Of a DNA stretch of 64,000 nucleotides, positions 17,580-27,077 are shown piece after piece. Source of the stretch: an uncultured Poribacteria bacterium (GTDB lineage: Bacteria > Poribacteria > WGA-4E > WGA-3G); assembly GCA_951813545.1 (NCBI GenBank), contig OX638352.1, positions 682,001 to 746,000 on the forward strand, read 5' to 3'. The notes below the pieces were generated by a model. That model was not told the origin of the DNA, did no database searches, and worked only from the letters and a program-made list of their open reading frames with translations. Made by a program: the position numbers and the translations under genes. Positions within the stretch are counted from its first letter, which is position 1. Each line of letters starts with the position of its first letter.

Positions 17580-18680
17580 CTAAACCTCTTCCCACGGTGC
17601 CACATCGCCAACTGGCTGTGGTGCCGGGAAGCGGCTCACGACATCAACAGGCTTGCCTGCATCTGACGATTCGATTATCCGTTCACACACCTCTAATGCG
17701 TGTCGTGCTTGCGCGCCGTTACAGCGTGGGTTTCGGTCAGATCTGATCGCGTCTGCGAAATCCGCAACCCCTTTGCCCCAATCTAAGCCGGTAAAGGCTT
17801 TCGGTGGAGAGGATTCATCTTGCCATCCATCTCCGGGCGTAAATTTTTTGATGCCGCGCCCGTCATCGTGTGCCTGAAGTGAGAATCCGCCTTCCGTGCC
17901 GTGAATCTCATAGGGAGGAATTCCAGAAGCGACAGTAAAACTGTGATAGATGAACCCGTGAGCACCGTTTTCAAATTCGAGTACACCAAACCCGTGGTCT
18001 TTCTCATTTACCTCAAATTCAGTGCCTTGACGCGGTCCTTGGCGTAAGGTCCGTTTTGGAACAGCGACCCGTGCGAAACCGTGCACCGTTTTAATGGGAG
18101 CAATCATGGTCGTCATCGCCGTTAATGGATAGGGGGCAACATCCCGGAACGGACCGGCATGCATGAGAAACGCATCAGCACTCGGATGCCAGTGTTCTAA
18201 GGGACCCCCGAAGTTCCCGATTGAAGAGATAACATCACCGATTTCACCTTCACGTATGCGTTGCCAGACGTTCTGCTGGACGTAGCCGAGAATCGCCGAT
18301 GGTGCACACGCCAGTTTTAAACCCATCGCTTCTGCTGTTTCGACGAGTTCATTCGCCTCGTCTGTACGGATGGAAATCGGTTTTTCAGAATAGACGTGCT
18401 TTCCCGCCTTCAGCGCTGCCAACGAAACAGGATAATGAGAAATATGAAGCGTCAAATTTACAATTGCCTCTACGTTTGCGTCATTTAGGACTTCGTCAAG
18501 CGATTTGTAAACGTGCCCACCGTTCCGTTCTGCCAATGCCGAGGCACGCGCTTCGTCTTGATCATAGTAGCCAACCAATTCAATGAGATGTGGGTACGCT
18601 TGGCAACGGGGTTGATAGCCGCCTGCGGATATCATGCCGCATCCGACAATCACCGTGCGGAGTGGAGTTGTATTAGACAT
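17580..18680 (-). CDS. Gfo/Idh/MocA-family oxidoreductase
   Basis: This 366-residue NAD(P)-dependent dehydrogenase has a Rossmann N-terminus (TVIVGCGMISAGGY), the family EKP motif in HVYSEKPISI (about residues 95-104), and a C-terminal alpha/beta substrate domain. Such enzymes oxidise or isomerise sugars, inositols and related polyols. It is convergent with the PIG-L gene across a 66-base gap. The RBS AAAGGGGA precedes the ATG at 18680. The paralogue at 34292-35329 shares the fold but not close sequence. Confidence 0.9.
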   Translation of the reverse strand: MSNTTPLRTVIVGCGMISAGGYQPRCQAYPHLIELVGYYDQDEARASALAERNGGHVYKSLDEVLNDANVEAIVNLTLHISHYPVSLAALKAGKHVYSEKPISIRTDEANELVETAEAMGLKLACAPSAILGYVQQNVWQRIREGEIGDVISSIGNFGGPLEHWHPSADAFLMHAGPFRDVAPYPLTAMTTMIAPIKTVHGFARVAVPKRTLRQGPRQGTEFEVNEKDHGFGVLEFENGAHGFIYHSFTVASGIPPYEIHGTEGGFSLQAHDDGRGIKKFTPGDGWQDESSPPKAFTGLDWGKGVADFADAIRSDRNPRCNGAQARHALEVCERIIESSDAGKPVDVVSRFPAPQPVGDVAPWEEV

Positions 18681-18780
18681 TCAGGTAATTCCCCTTTCTA
18701 CGTATCAATTTTGTCATGACTTATGAGATTTAAAGTTTAGCAGCTCCGTGCATTCCTTGCAAGCCCATATTATGCCAGGA

Positions 18781-18812
18781 GGCAAGGTTAGAAACCTCGT
18801 CAACGGTGGGTA
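18781..18812. repeat. degenerate core of family 1 repeat
   Basis: GGCAAGGTT-AGA-AACCTCGTC followed by CAACGGTGGG is a worn copy of the family 1 hairpin and its right flank. Confidence 0.4.
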
Positions 18813-18830
18813 AGGTGGTTTAGATATTCC

Positions 18831-18884
18831 GGTGCCCTTCCCAGTAACGGGTGGGACTCTCTTCGTTAGAAAACAGCACCTACA
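18831..18884. repeat. repeat family 2 copy
   Basis: It carries GGTGCCCTTCCCAGTAACGG and later AGCACCTACA, as at 13777 and 54951. It directly abuts a family 1 copy. Confidence 0.55.
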
Positions 18885-18887
18885 AGA

Positions 18888-19004
18888 GATAGTAAAGTAC
18901 ATAATTACTTGGACATCAACGGAATGGCGAGGATACAATCCTCGCCAGCAGCGATAGGGACCTTGTTCACTGACCAACTGTCAATATATTTTCGGGCTTT
19001 ACGA
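18888..19004. repeat. MITE-like repeat family 1, diverged copy C
   Basis: The copy has the left arm GATAGTAAAG, the hairpin GGCGAGGAT-ACA-ATCCTCGCC and the right part CGGGCTTTACGAG. The terminal arms are degraded. With its neighbours it fills the gap 18681-19140. Confidence 0.65.
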
Positions 19005-19024
19005 GAAGAGAAAACTGCCGAAAT

Positions 19025-19050
19025 GTCGCGACCGGAAGGTCGCTCCTACA
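19025..19050. repeat. REP-like hairpin repeat (family 3)
   Basis: GCGACC-GGAA-GGTCGC followed by TCCTACA resembles REP elements of other bacteria. Related hairpin-plus-TCCTACA units occur at 37541, 37579 and 53357. Confidence 0.5.
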
Positions 19051-19140
19051 GAAGAAAGCCGGGAATTGGGTGTTTTGCTTGGGTGTTTCTTCCGCTCCTA
19101 CAAGAGAACTGAATGCGTCTGGATAAACCTATTTTTTCCC

Positions 19141-19170
19141 TTGACGCAAAAGGTGAATGTAGTGTAAAAT
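19141..19170 (+). promoter_or_regulatory. promoter of the lipoprotein pair
   Basis: TTGACG (19141-19146) and TAAAAT (19165-19170) are 18 bases apart, 50 bases upstream of the GTG start at 19221. Confidence 0.6.
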
Positions 19171-19220
19171 ACATTGATGTAATCTACAAACCAAAACCAC
19201 AAAACTTTGAGGTGATAAAC

Positions 19221-19622
19221 GTGTTAAGATACAGTCGATTCGCGTCTATCGCTATTATCGTCTGCTTAATTTTGTCTGGATGCGCTGGGTCACGTGATGC
19301 CACGCAGACTGAGGCTTACAATCGATTCGCGATCAGGGCGGCACAGGCGCAGCTCTGGAATGAAGCCGTCTTCCGTTGGAAACAGGTCATCAATATCGAT
19401 CCAGAGGATTCCAAAGCACACAATAATCTCGGTGTCGCTTACGAAGCACTCGGCAACATGGACGATGCTATTGCGGCTTACCAACGCGCAGCAGAATTAG
19501 AACCAAATAATAAATACTACAGACTCAACTATCGACGGTGTCGCATACACCTTCGGCGCAGTGGGGGTGATGAAGAAGATGCCCCGCAGCTGGAAGATGA
19601 AGAACTCCCATCCACGGAATGA
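19221..19622 (+). CDS. TPR-containing lipoprotein
   Basis: This 133-residue protein starts at a GTG with AGGTGAT upstream. It has a lipoprotein signal peptide with lipobox LSGC (Cys about 20). Two tetratricopeptide repeats follow, with the pattern AHNNLGVAYEALGNMDDAIAAYQRAAELEPNN. The C-terminus is rich in Asp and Glu. An in-frame ATG at 19113 would add 36 residues before the signal peptide and is rejected. It overlaps the next lipoprotein gene by four bases (ATGA), so the two are probably translated together and may act as an outer-membrane assembly pair; the role is unknown. Confidence 0.8.
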   Translation: MLRYSRFASIAIIVCLILSGCAGSRDATQTEAYNRFAIRAAQAQLWNEAVFRWKQVINIDPEDSKAHNNLGVAYEALGNMDDAIAAYQRAAELEPNNKYYRLNYRRCRIHLRRSGGDEEDAPQLEDEELPSTE

Positions 19623-20350
19623 GGATGCACAGGATGCAGATAGGAAAAAAAATTGGAACCCTACTGGTAGTCTTAACGCTGTGCGGATGTAGCAATGCTG
19701 TAACGCGCGTCTCTATTCCGGTGAAAGTGGAATCTGAAATCGACATCACGCGCTATTCCAACTTTGCTGTTTTGCCGTTCGTGAATGAAAAACAGATAGA
19801 ACGCAATGAAAAGTTACCTGCGGAAATCGGTGAGGAGATCGCCTCAATACTCCGAAGGGGTTTAGCACGCCAAAAACATTTCGAGGTCGTCAGTACACAA
19901 GAGACAGCACGACTCCTCATCGGTGAAACCGTTGAAGAAGATTGGCTTTCCGATACAAAGCACTTGAGCGAACTTGGGGACTACTTTGAGGCAAAAGCAG
20001 TTATCATCGGAAGCTTCCGATTTTATTCCGATAGCCGCCCAAGGCGTTATTATGGAGAACGCTACTCGGTACAACGGCAACGCTACGTTATGGATTATCA
20101 AGATTACATGCAGAAAACCTATCTGCTCTCACTTCGTGTAATCATTGTTGATGTTGAAACCGAGAAGATTGTCTGGGATGAATCTTACCGACGGAGTACT
20201 GCTGAGGCACATACTATCGGATCGTTCATTTTCTCACAAGTAGGACCGCAGGCGAATACCATCAGGGAACTCGGCAGACGTGCCGTATTAGAATTTACGC
20301 GTCAAATCTCCCCACATTACGAGAGCGAAGATAGGTACTTGGTAAATTGA
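19619..20350 (+). CDS. lipoprotein of unknown function, CsgG/LpoB-like fold possible
   Basis: This protein of up to 243 residues has a lipoprotein signal peptide with lipobox LCGC. The sequence ITRYSNFAVLPF, followed by a helix with EIASILRRGL and FEVVS, looks like the alpha/beta pattern of CsgG- or LpoB-like periplasmic lipoproteins; this is a guess from pattern. The later segment IIVDVETEKIVWDESYRR fits the same fold. ATGs at 19619, 19625 and 19634 are all possible starts; 19619 overlaps the upstream stop. It precedes the large peptidase/barrel gene by about 120 bases. Confidence 0.75.
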   Translation: MRMHRMQIGKKIGTLLVVLTLCGCSNAVTRVSIPVKVESEIDITRYSNFAVLPFVNEKQIERNEKLPAEIGEEIASILRRGLARQKHFEVVSTQETARLLIGETVEEDWLSDTKHLSELGDYFEAKAVIIGSFRFYSDSRPRRYYGERYSVQRQRYVMDYQDYMQKTYLLSLRVIIVDVETEKIVWDESYRRSTAEAHTIGSFIFSQVGPQANTIRELGRRAVLEFTRQISPHYESEDRYLVN

Positions 20351-20471
20351 GATCGCGGTTCTTACGTTGATTTACAAGATGTTTGCTGACGAACCGCGTA
20401 AGCGACGAAAAAGTGTATCGCCTTGTCTCCGCCAGCGAAGCGTTTGTAACACCAGAGGAAAGGTGAGAAGT

Positions 20472-23400
20472 GTGAAAAAAGAGAGAAACAGCATCGGACT
20501 TGCAAGGGGCGTGTACAAAAGGCACACCTCCAATATAATAGGACGAAGGTTAGTACTGATACTCTTCGTCCTAAGCCTATTCGCACCTTGTGTTGGATGG
20601 GCACAAGGTTTTGGCTTTGGAAAAAACAAAATCACGGGACAACGCTTCGATTGGCATATCCACCGGACAGAGCATTTTGACATCCATTACTATCCGAGCG
20701 AAGCGAAACTCGTGCCCATCATGGCTGCCATCGCTGAGGAGGCTTATGAACAACACAGTGAGGATTTCGAGCATGAGCTGCAAGACAGAACACCGCTCAT
20801 TCTTTACAAATCGCACAAGGATTTCCAAGAAACCAACATAATTCTTCAAGAACTTCACGAGGGGATTGGTGGTTTCGCGGAACTCTTTAAGCATCGCATC
20901 GTGATACCGTTCACTGGATCCCTTGAAGCGTTTCGAGAGGTAATTTTTCACGAACTCATCCATATTTTCCAATACGATATTATCTATCAGAAACCGCATG
21001 CGCGTATCTACAGTGGCGAATTCCTCTATTCTCCACCCATCTGGTTTATAGAGGGGATGGCGGATTATTTCGCTGAAGACAATGATGCAATCGGAGAAAT
21101 GGTCATACGCGATGCCAGCATGAATAACAATATCGTGCCGCTGCCGCAACTTCAAAATTTCAACCGACTTAGTTCGCCCTTCGTCGGATATAAGTTGGGG
21201 CAATTGGCGGTCGGATATCTCACAGAAACTTATGGACGAGAGAAAATCGCTGAGATTCTGCAGGGGTTACGACAGAGCCGTACAAAAGACATCGACCGTG
21301 TCTTCAAAGAGGTGCTCGGTGTAGAACTTGAAGAATTTGATAAAGCATGGCGGCAGACAGTCCGAAAACGTTACTGGCCCCTCGTTGAGGACAGGGAATT
21401 GCCTGACCTCGTCTCAAAGAATCTTACCGAAAAATCGCGATATTCTCATAACATTAAACCCGTCTGGTCTCCAAGTGGTGATATTATCGCGTATGTTACA
21501 GGAAATGAAGGGTTCCTGGAGATTGTCCTCATGTCCGCGAAAACGGGTGAACGTATCGAGCGGGTCACCAAGCGTTTTTTCCGTGAGAAATATGAGGAGA
21601 TCCGAACCGATTTCAGCGGTTTTGGTAGAAGCCTCGCCTGGGCATCCGATGGTGACAGGATCGCCTTCGTCGCTAAGCATCACGATGCTAACTACCTGCT
21701 TGAAGTCAACATTTTGACTGAGGAACTAACGCAGTACTTCAAACTCGATTTCGATAATGTTTCCTCCCCGGACTACGATGGCAGCGGTGAACGGATAGTC
21801 TTTTCTGCACTAAAAGAAGGTCAGACCGATCTCTATGTAATCGAATTGCTAACGGGTGCAGTGGACAGACTTACCTTCGACCTATTTAATGACACACATC
21901 CATCATGGCATCCGACAACTGGTGAAATTGTTTACACTTCCGAGCGAGGTGGAAAAAATAGACTCGTACTGATAAACCCCGACCGTGGTACAGAACGCGT
22001 ACTGACCGATGGCACCTATAACGCTATCAGCCCAAGTTGGACCCCAAGCGGGAAATCCATTCTCTTTTGCTCCGATAGACAGGGTATTTACGATATACAT
22101 AAACTTGAAATCGTAGAGAATGATAAGGAAAACAACAGTCAACGGGGTAGCGGTCAGCAGTCAGTAATCAGCAGTCAGGAAGAGAGTCTTGTGGTAGGGA
22201 GCAATACGCAACCGCCACACGCTGATAGCCGACAGCCAACAGCCGACAGCCACAGCAACGAAGAAGTCGTATCGCCTGAAAACAACAGCACGGAACTTGC
22301 GGACACCGAATTTTTAGAAGTCGAGTTGACGCGTCTTACCAACATCATGACCGGCTGTTTCAATCCGAGTTTGTCTCCAGATGGAAAACATCTTCTGTTT
22401 AGTGCCTACCAGAACGGAAAATATGATGTCTGTATCATGGAGGTTGCCAAAGCCGTTGAAGAAAAAATTGAGGTTTCAAGTGTAGCAGAACCTACTGTAA
22501 TTTTAACAGAGGAAGAAGAGGCGAATTATCGAATTGCGAGGCGAAAATACAGCACCAAATCCTCTTTCGCCTTAGATGCTGTCTTCCCAGATTTCAGTTT
22601 CGGTGCGGATGGTCTCTTGAGAAGTACGGTGCAAATCGTTGGCAGCGACATGTTAGGCAACCATCGCATCGGGGTCAGTGTGATGAACCAATCCAGCTAT
22701 CTCGCGCCGGATTTTATCGCACAATACGGTTTTTTAACACACCGAACCGACATCGGGGCAATGATTTACAACTATCATGAATACCACATCTTGGGTGGCA
22801 TACAGAGCAGACGAGGTATTCTACAACGAATTACTGGACTTGGCGCGTACCTGAATTATCCGTTTGACAGATACCATCGACTTGACCTCGATCTTTCGAT
22901 GTATTCAAAACCGTTTTCTTTCAATTTCCAAACGAGCGATCCTTTGGATCCATACGATGATCGAGGACTATTGACAACAGGGTCCATCGCGTTTGTCGGC
23001 GATACAACGATGTGGCGGGAGTGGGCACCTTATACGGGTTCACGGTATCGTATCGAACTTGAACAATCTTTTCCGGCACTCGGCAGTGAACTTTCGCTAA
23101 CCAACGTTATTTTCGACGCGCGACGCTATTTCGGTCTCGGCAGGCGTCCGACTATTGCGGCACGATTGCTATTGGGTGGTAGTTTCGGCAATGATAGATC
23201 CTACTTTTATCTTGGTGGGATTGACACGCTACGCGGCTATAATTATGAAGAGTTAGTTGGCACACGCATCGGACTCCTCAACTTGGAAGTCCGCGTCCCT
23301 TTCATAGACGTGCTGCATTTCGGTTGGCCCATCCAATGGACACTCGGTGGCATACGTGGGATCGCCTTTGTGGATGTAGGAGGTGCTTGGTCAGACTGGC

Positions 23401-23603
23401 AGTATGGACCGAAAAATCCTTTCAAGGTTTTCGTCCAAGAAAAAAATCGTATTCGACTTGACGATGTCAAAGCCGCAATCGGTGCCGGGCTTCGATTGCA
23501 ACTCGGTTTCTTTTCGATAGATTTCGCTGCAGCGTGGCATACAGACCTCTCTCGAGTGGAACCTGGTATGAAATACCACCTCGGACTAGGACAATCTTTT
23601 TAA
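20472..23603 (+). CDS. HExxH peptidase, TolB-like propeller and outer-membrane barrel protein
   Basis: This 1043-residue exported protein starts at a GTG; frames open from 20367 but the upstream part looks unlike coding sequence. A signal peptide ends near GWAQ. Residues 40-290 form a gluzincin peptidase-MA-like domain with HELIH (160-164) and WFIEGMADY as the downstream glutamate motif. Next come TolB/PD40 propeller blades (KPVWSPSGDIIAY, HPSWHPTTGEIVYTS, SLSPDGKHLLFSA). The C-terminal 330 residues resemble a BamA/D15 surface-antigen barrel (GGIDTLRGYNYEELVGT). Between blades there is a low-complexity insert from a DNA repeat (22152-22258). Location is probably the outer membrane. Confidence 0.82.
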   Translation: MKKERNSIGLARGVYKRHTSNIIGRRLVLILFVLSLFAPCVGWAQGFGFGKNKITGQRFDWHIHRTEHFDIHYYPSEAKLVPIMAAIAEEAYEQHSEDFEHELQDRTPLILYKSHKDFQETNIILQELHEGIGGFAELFKHRIVIPFTGSLEAFREVIFHELIHIFQYDIIYQKPHARIYSGEFLYSPPIWFIEGMADYFAEDNDAIGEMVIRDASMNNNIVPLPQLQNFNRLSSPFVGYKLGQLAVGYLTETYGREKIAEILQGLRQSRTKDIDRVFKEVLGVELEEFDKAWRQTVRKRYWPLVEDRELPDLVSKNLTEKSRYSHNIKPVWSPSGDIIAYVTGNEGFLEIVLMSAKTGERIERVTKRFFREKYEEIRTDFSGFGRSLAWASDGDRIAFVAKHHDANYLLEVNILTEELTQYFKLDFDNVSSPDYDGSGERIVFSALKEGQTDLYVIELLTGAVDRLTFDLFNDTHPSWHPTTGEIVYTSERGGKNRLVLINPDRGTERVLTDGTYNAISPSWTPSGKSILFCSDRQGIYDIHKLEIVENDKENNSQRGSGQQSVISSQEESLVVGSNTQPPHADSRQPTADSHSNEEVVSPENNSTELADTEFLEVELTRLTNIMTGCFNPSLSPDGKHLLFSAYQNGKYDVCIMEVAKAVEEKIEVSSVAEPTVILTEEEEANYRIARRKYSTKSSFALDAVFPDFSFGADGLLRSTVQIVGSDMLGNHRIGVSVMNQSSYLAPDFIAQYGFLTHRTDIGAMIYNYHEYHILGGIQSRRGILQRITGLGAYLNYPFDRYHRLDLDLSMYSKPFSFNFQTSDPLDPYDDRGLLTTGSIAFVGDTTMWREWAPYTGSRYRIELEQSFPALGSELSLTNVIFDARRYFGLGRRPTIAARLLLGGSFGNDRSYFYLGGIDTLRGYNYEELVGTRIGLLNLEVRVPFIDVLHFGWPIQWTLGGIRGIAFVDVGGAWSDWQYGPKNPFKVFVQEKNRIRLDDVKAAIGAGLRLQLGFFSIDFAAAWHTDLSRVEPGMKYHLGLGQSF
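22152..22258. repeat. palindromic low-complexity repeat inside a coding sequence
   Basis: Stretches such as GTCAGCAGTCAGTAATCAGC and GCCGACAGCCAACAGCCG encode a Ser/Gln/Ala/Asp-rich linker in the peptidase/propeller protein. The same TCAGT/TCGGC-unit repeats are intergenic at 23604, 27385, 34226 and 62932. The frame is kept. Confidence 0.6.
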
Positions 23604-23745
23604 GGGTTATCGGTTGTCAGTTATCGGTTGTCGGTTAAAGAGGTATTTGTGAGCGGAAATTTGTTGTCCGGTCCCAGCTTAACCGAAAACCGAGAAGCAC
23701 ACCTCTCCCGCTGACAACTGAAAACCGATAGCTGATAACTACTAA
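23604..23745. repeat. family 4 inverted repeat (GTTATCGG/CAGTTATC units)
   Basis: The left arm, GGTTATCGGTTGTCAGTTAT and onward, and the right arm, with GACAACTGAAAACCGATAGC, are complementary in large part and enclose about 70 bases. It lies in the gap between two large genes. Confidence 0.6.
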
Positions 23746-23754
23746 AGGAGTAAT

Positions 23755-26700
23755 ATGGATTCACGAACCAAACGCTTTATCATCACCATCGTCATCCTTG
23801 GGATTATCGGAGGCTTAGGTGCCGCTTGGGTTAACCTTTATCCCGATTTTCTATGGTTTAAGATGGTGGACTATCTTGGCGTTTTTACTAAAATTCTCCA
23901 AACAAAAATCTTCGTCGGTGTCGTCGTTGGGATTTGCTATTTGGCAATCCTCCTAACAAACATCGTCCTGATCTATCGACTTACACCAGCACATCTCAGT
24001 CCGGCTTTTATGGGAGGTGCGGATCTTGCAGGCGGTTCCACAAACAATCCGGGTGATACCCGAAGACTTATTTATGGCGGACTCACGCTCCTTGCGGTGC
24101 TTTTTAGCGTTTTGATGGGCTATGCAGCCAGCGACCGATGGGAGATATATCTACGCTACATCAATGCTGAGAACCTCGTTTTCCGCACGGCTACCCCTAT
24201 TATTGTAGAAGAAAGTCTCAACTCTACCGAAATCCCCATCTCACAATTGGAACTCCAAGCGAAAAACATAAAAGTCGGGGATCAGATAAACGTGCAGGTA
24301 GACGGGACAAGTCAGGATGCGCGTGTTGAAGCAGTGTTGGACAACGCTATCCAATTGAATACGGCTGTTCAGATAGAACCCGGACAAAAAGCGTTCTTCA
24401 CCTCCCGCGCCCGCGATCCGATTTTCGATAAGGACATTACCTACTACGTCTTCAGAATGCCAGGGGAGCGGTACGTTTGCGGGACGCTTTTCGGCATATT
24501 TATGCTGGTGACGATATTCGCAATTGTCATCTACTTTTTCCACGGATTAATCACAGGAGACACCAGTCAGTTTCGGTTCCGTCCACCTTTCAGTGTGAAA
24601 GCACATCTATTCACGCTTGTGGGTATAACACTTCTATTCCGAGCGTGGAACTATCGCTTCGCCATGTTTGACCTGCTCTATACGACAAACGATGTCGTCC
24701 GCGGTGGCGGTGGATACGCTGCAATGAAGGCGCGTCTTCCTATATTATACTTCATGATCGCACTTACGATTCTGTGTGCTATCATTTTTATCATCAGCAT
24801 CTTCTTGAAACGCAACACCTTCGCTTTCGGTGGATTCGCCGTATTTGTAATTGCCGGAATCCTTGGACAAGTCTATCCAGTCGCGATACAAAGATGGCAG
24901 GTTGAACCCAGAAAACAGGTGTTAGAAGCAGACTATATCAACTACAACATCAAAGCGACACTTCAAGCTTACGGCTTAGCTGAAAATACCGTGACAGAAG
25001 AGGAATATCCACTAACTGAGCAACTGAGTTATGACGATATAAGAAGCCCTGAAAATGCCTCTGTTTTCAATAGTATCCGCCTCTGGGACTGGCGACCCCT
25101 GCGGCGAACTTTCCGACAACTCCAAGAATTGCGTACACAGTACGACTTCAATGATGTCGATATTGACCGCTATGTTGTCGACGGTGAAATTCGACAGGTA
25201 ATGTTATCCGGACGGGAACTCAATATCAACGAACTCCCTATGGAAATCAGAAACGACTGGTACAAGCAGACGTATACCTATACACACGGGTATGGTGCAG
25301 TTGTCAGTCCTGTTAACGAAATTGAGAACGGCAAACCTAACATGTACATTCAAGGGTTGCCACCGATTGACTACAGCGAACAGTGGCAACACCGGTTTAG
25401 TGACATCCCGGGTCCACGTATCTACTATGGTGAGCGAACAGATCGCTATGTTATCGTCCACCCAGAGCGAAGCCAAGGACTTGAGTTTGACTACCCACAA
25501 GAAGGACAACAATACGCCGAATATGCATATCAAGGAAAAGGTGGCGTACAACTCAACTCTTTCTGGCGCAAAATGGTGTACATGCTCAAATTCAATAATG
25601 AAATTAACTTCGTCTTACCGGGTGAAATTTCACCGACCAGCCGAATCCTCTATGAACGAAATATCAAAAAACGAATTCAGAAGATTGCACCGTTTTTGCG
25701 ATATGACGGGGATCCGTACATCATTCTCTATAACGGTAGACTCGTTTGGATGATTGATGCCTATACCATCACCCATCGGTATCCTTACTCCGTTTCAATG
25801 AAAGAGTTCGTCGGAGAGAGAAGACAACAGGCTGTAGATACGCAACGAGACGGCGCACCTTGGGGAAACTACATCCGAAATTCTGTTAAAGTCATTGTCG
25901 ATGCTTACGATGGCACCGTTGATTTTTACATTATGGAACGGGAACAGGATCCAATTGTGGAATGTTATCGAAAAATCTTCCCAGACCTTTTTAAATCGTT
26001 TGCCGAGATGCCGGATGAGCTCAAAGACCACATTCGATACCCGACATCCATGTTCCTTATCCAATCACGCGTCTATCAAGATTATCACATGAAAGATCCT
26101 GTAACCTTTTATGCTGGAGAAGATAAATGGGAGATTGGCAGAGAACTTTACGACAATACAGATGCGCAAACACGACAAGTGGCACAACAGCCAAGAAGCC
26201 CATTTACGCCACAACAACCGACAGTTCAACGTTCAGCAGTAGAGGGACAACCCGTTGAACCTTACTACGTCATTATCAGGCTACCGGGGCAGAAGCAGGC
26301 TGAATTTATGTTGATGTTGCCCTTCACGCCATTCAAGAAACCGAATCTCACTGCATGGCTCGCCGCCCGATGCGATCTGCCCCAATATGGACAACTCCTT
26401 GTCTACCGATTCCCGAAAGGCAAACAAATCGCTGGTCCGATGCAGGTGGAGAACTTTATTAGCCAAGAACCGGAGATTTCACAGCAGATCAGTCTTTGGA
26501 ATACGCAGGGATCTCGCGTCTTACGCGGAAACCTATTGATTCTGCCGATGAATAACTCTCTGCTCTACGTTGAACCGATCTACATACAGTCTGAAGACGA
26601 AACAACCGCCATTCCTGAATTGAGACGGGTTGTCATTGGATATGAAAACGAAGTCGTCTGGGGTGAGAACCTTGACGAAGCACTTGTTAAGATGTTCGGG

Positions 26701-26916
26701 CAAGGGAGGCGGTTTCAGGCCACTGATGTGGCGACAACTGATGATTTAACAACAACTGACCCCAGCACAGAGCAAACCTCATTACAAGGGTTGATTGAAC
26801 AAGCAAACCGCTACTTCAATCAGTCACAAAACGCACAACGCGCAGGTAATTGGGCGGAATATGGACGTTCTCTTCAACTTTTAGAGGAGACTTTGCGTCA
26901 GCTTGAGGATTTCTAA
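23755..26916 (+). CDS. UPF0182-family membrane protein
   Basis: This 1053-residue protein matches the UPF0182 (COG1615) family in length and layout. About seven transmembrane helices occupy the first 380 residues, opening with KRFIITIVILGIIGGLGAAW and DFLWF. A very large soluble domain follows with the family segments QVEPRKQVLEADYINYNI, YGERTDRYVIVH and TSRILYERN. The function is not established. The C-terminal 60 residues are Thr/Gln-rich and end in a helix. The RBS is AAGGAG, nine bases from the ATG. The stop is followed by a structured stretch and a small gene. Confidence 0.92.
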   Translation: MDSRTKRFIITIVILGIIGGLGAAWVNLYPDFLWFKMVDYLGVFTKILQTKIFVGVVVGICYLAILLTNIVLIYRLTPAHLSPAFMGGADLAGGSTNNPGDTRRLIYGGLTLLAVLFSVLMGYAASDRWEIYLRYINAENLVFRTATPIIVEESLNSTEIPISQLELQAKNIKVGDQINVQVDGTSQDARVEAVLDNAIQLNTAVQIEPGQKAFFTSRARDPIFDKDITYYVFRMPGERYVCGTLFGIFMLVTIFAIVIYFFHGLITGDTSQFRFRPPFSVKAHLFTLVGITLLFRAWNYRFAMFDLLYTTNDVVRGGGGYAAMKARLPILYFMIALTILCAIIFIISIFLKRNTFAFGGFAVFVIAGILGQVYPVAIQRWQVEPRKQVLEADYINYNIKATLQAYGLAENTVTEEEYPLTEQLSYDDIRSPENASVFNSIRLWDWRPLRRTFRQLQELRTQYDFNDVDIDRYVVDGEIRQVMLSGRELNINELPMEIRNDWYKQTYTYTHGYGAVVSPVNEIENGKPNMYIQGLPPIDYSEQWQHRFSDIPGPRIYYGERTDRYVIVHPERSQGLEFDYPQEGQQYAEYAYQGKGGVQLNSFWRKMVYMLKFNNEINFVLPGEISPTSRILYERNIKKRIQKIAPFLRYDGDPYIILYNGRLVWMIDAYTITHRYPYSVSMKEFVGERRQQAVDTQRDGAPWGNYIRNSVKVIVDAYDGTVDFYIMEREQDPIVECYRKIFPDLFKSFAEMPDELKDHIRYPTSMFLIQSRVYQDYHMKDPVTFYAGEDKWEIGRELYDNTDAQTRQVAQQPRSPFTPQQPTVQRSAVEGQPVEPYYVIIRLPGQKQAEFMLMLPFTPFKKPNLTAWLAARCDLPQYGQLLVYRFPKGKQIAGPMQVENFISQEPEISQQISLWNTQGSRVLRGNLLILPMNNSLLYVEPIYIQSEDETTAIPELRRVVIGYENEVVWGENLDEALVKMFGQGRRFQATDVATTDDLTTTDPSTEQTSLQGLIEQANRYFNQSQNAQRAGNWAEYGRSLQLLEETLRQLEDF

Positions 26917-26934
26917 TGTTCCTTGCGGTCAGTC
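26913..26934 (-). repeat. inverted copy of the AACCGCAAGG leader motif
   Basis: Read on the minus strand this is CTGACCGCAAGGAACATTAG. It resembles the motif found before starts at 27078, 27497 and (minus) 37308. Confidence 0.4.
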
Positions 26935-26965
26935 GCTCATGTCGAACAAACAACGGTCCCTTAGA

Positions 26966-27060
26966 GAATCCAGTCTCACCAATGGTGAGACTTAGAAACT
27001 CTGGCCAAAGAACTGAAAGCCAAACACCGTTTGGCTTGGATTCTAAAAAGGAAACTTTTT
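26966..27060 (+). ncRNA. candidate structured RNA element
   Basis: Four helices lie within 95 bases. GAATCCA (26966-26972) pairs with TGGATTC (27037-27043) and encloses two perfect 8-bp hairpins: GTCTCACC-AAT-GGTGAGAC (26973-26991) and AGCCAAAC-ACC-GTTTGGCT (27018-27036). Directly after comes AAAAAG-GAAA-CTTTTT (27045-27060). This makes a closed multibranch fold and a terminal hairpin, upstream of the small UGA-containing gene. It could be a cis-regulatory leader, a terminator for the UPF0182 gene or a mobile relic. No known riboswitch class was recognised. Confidence 0.5.
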
Positions 27061-27077
27061 ACAAACCCGTCCTGAAC

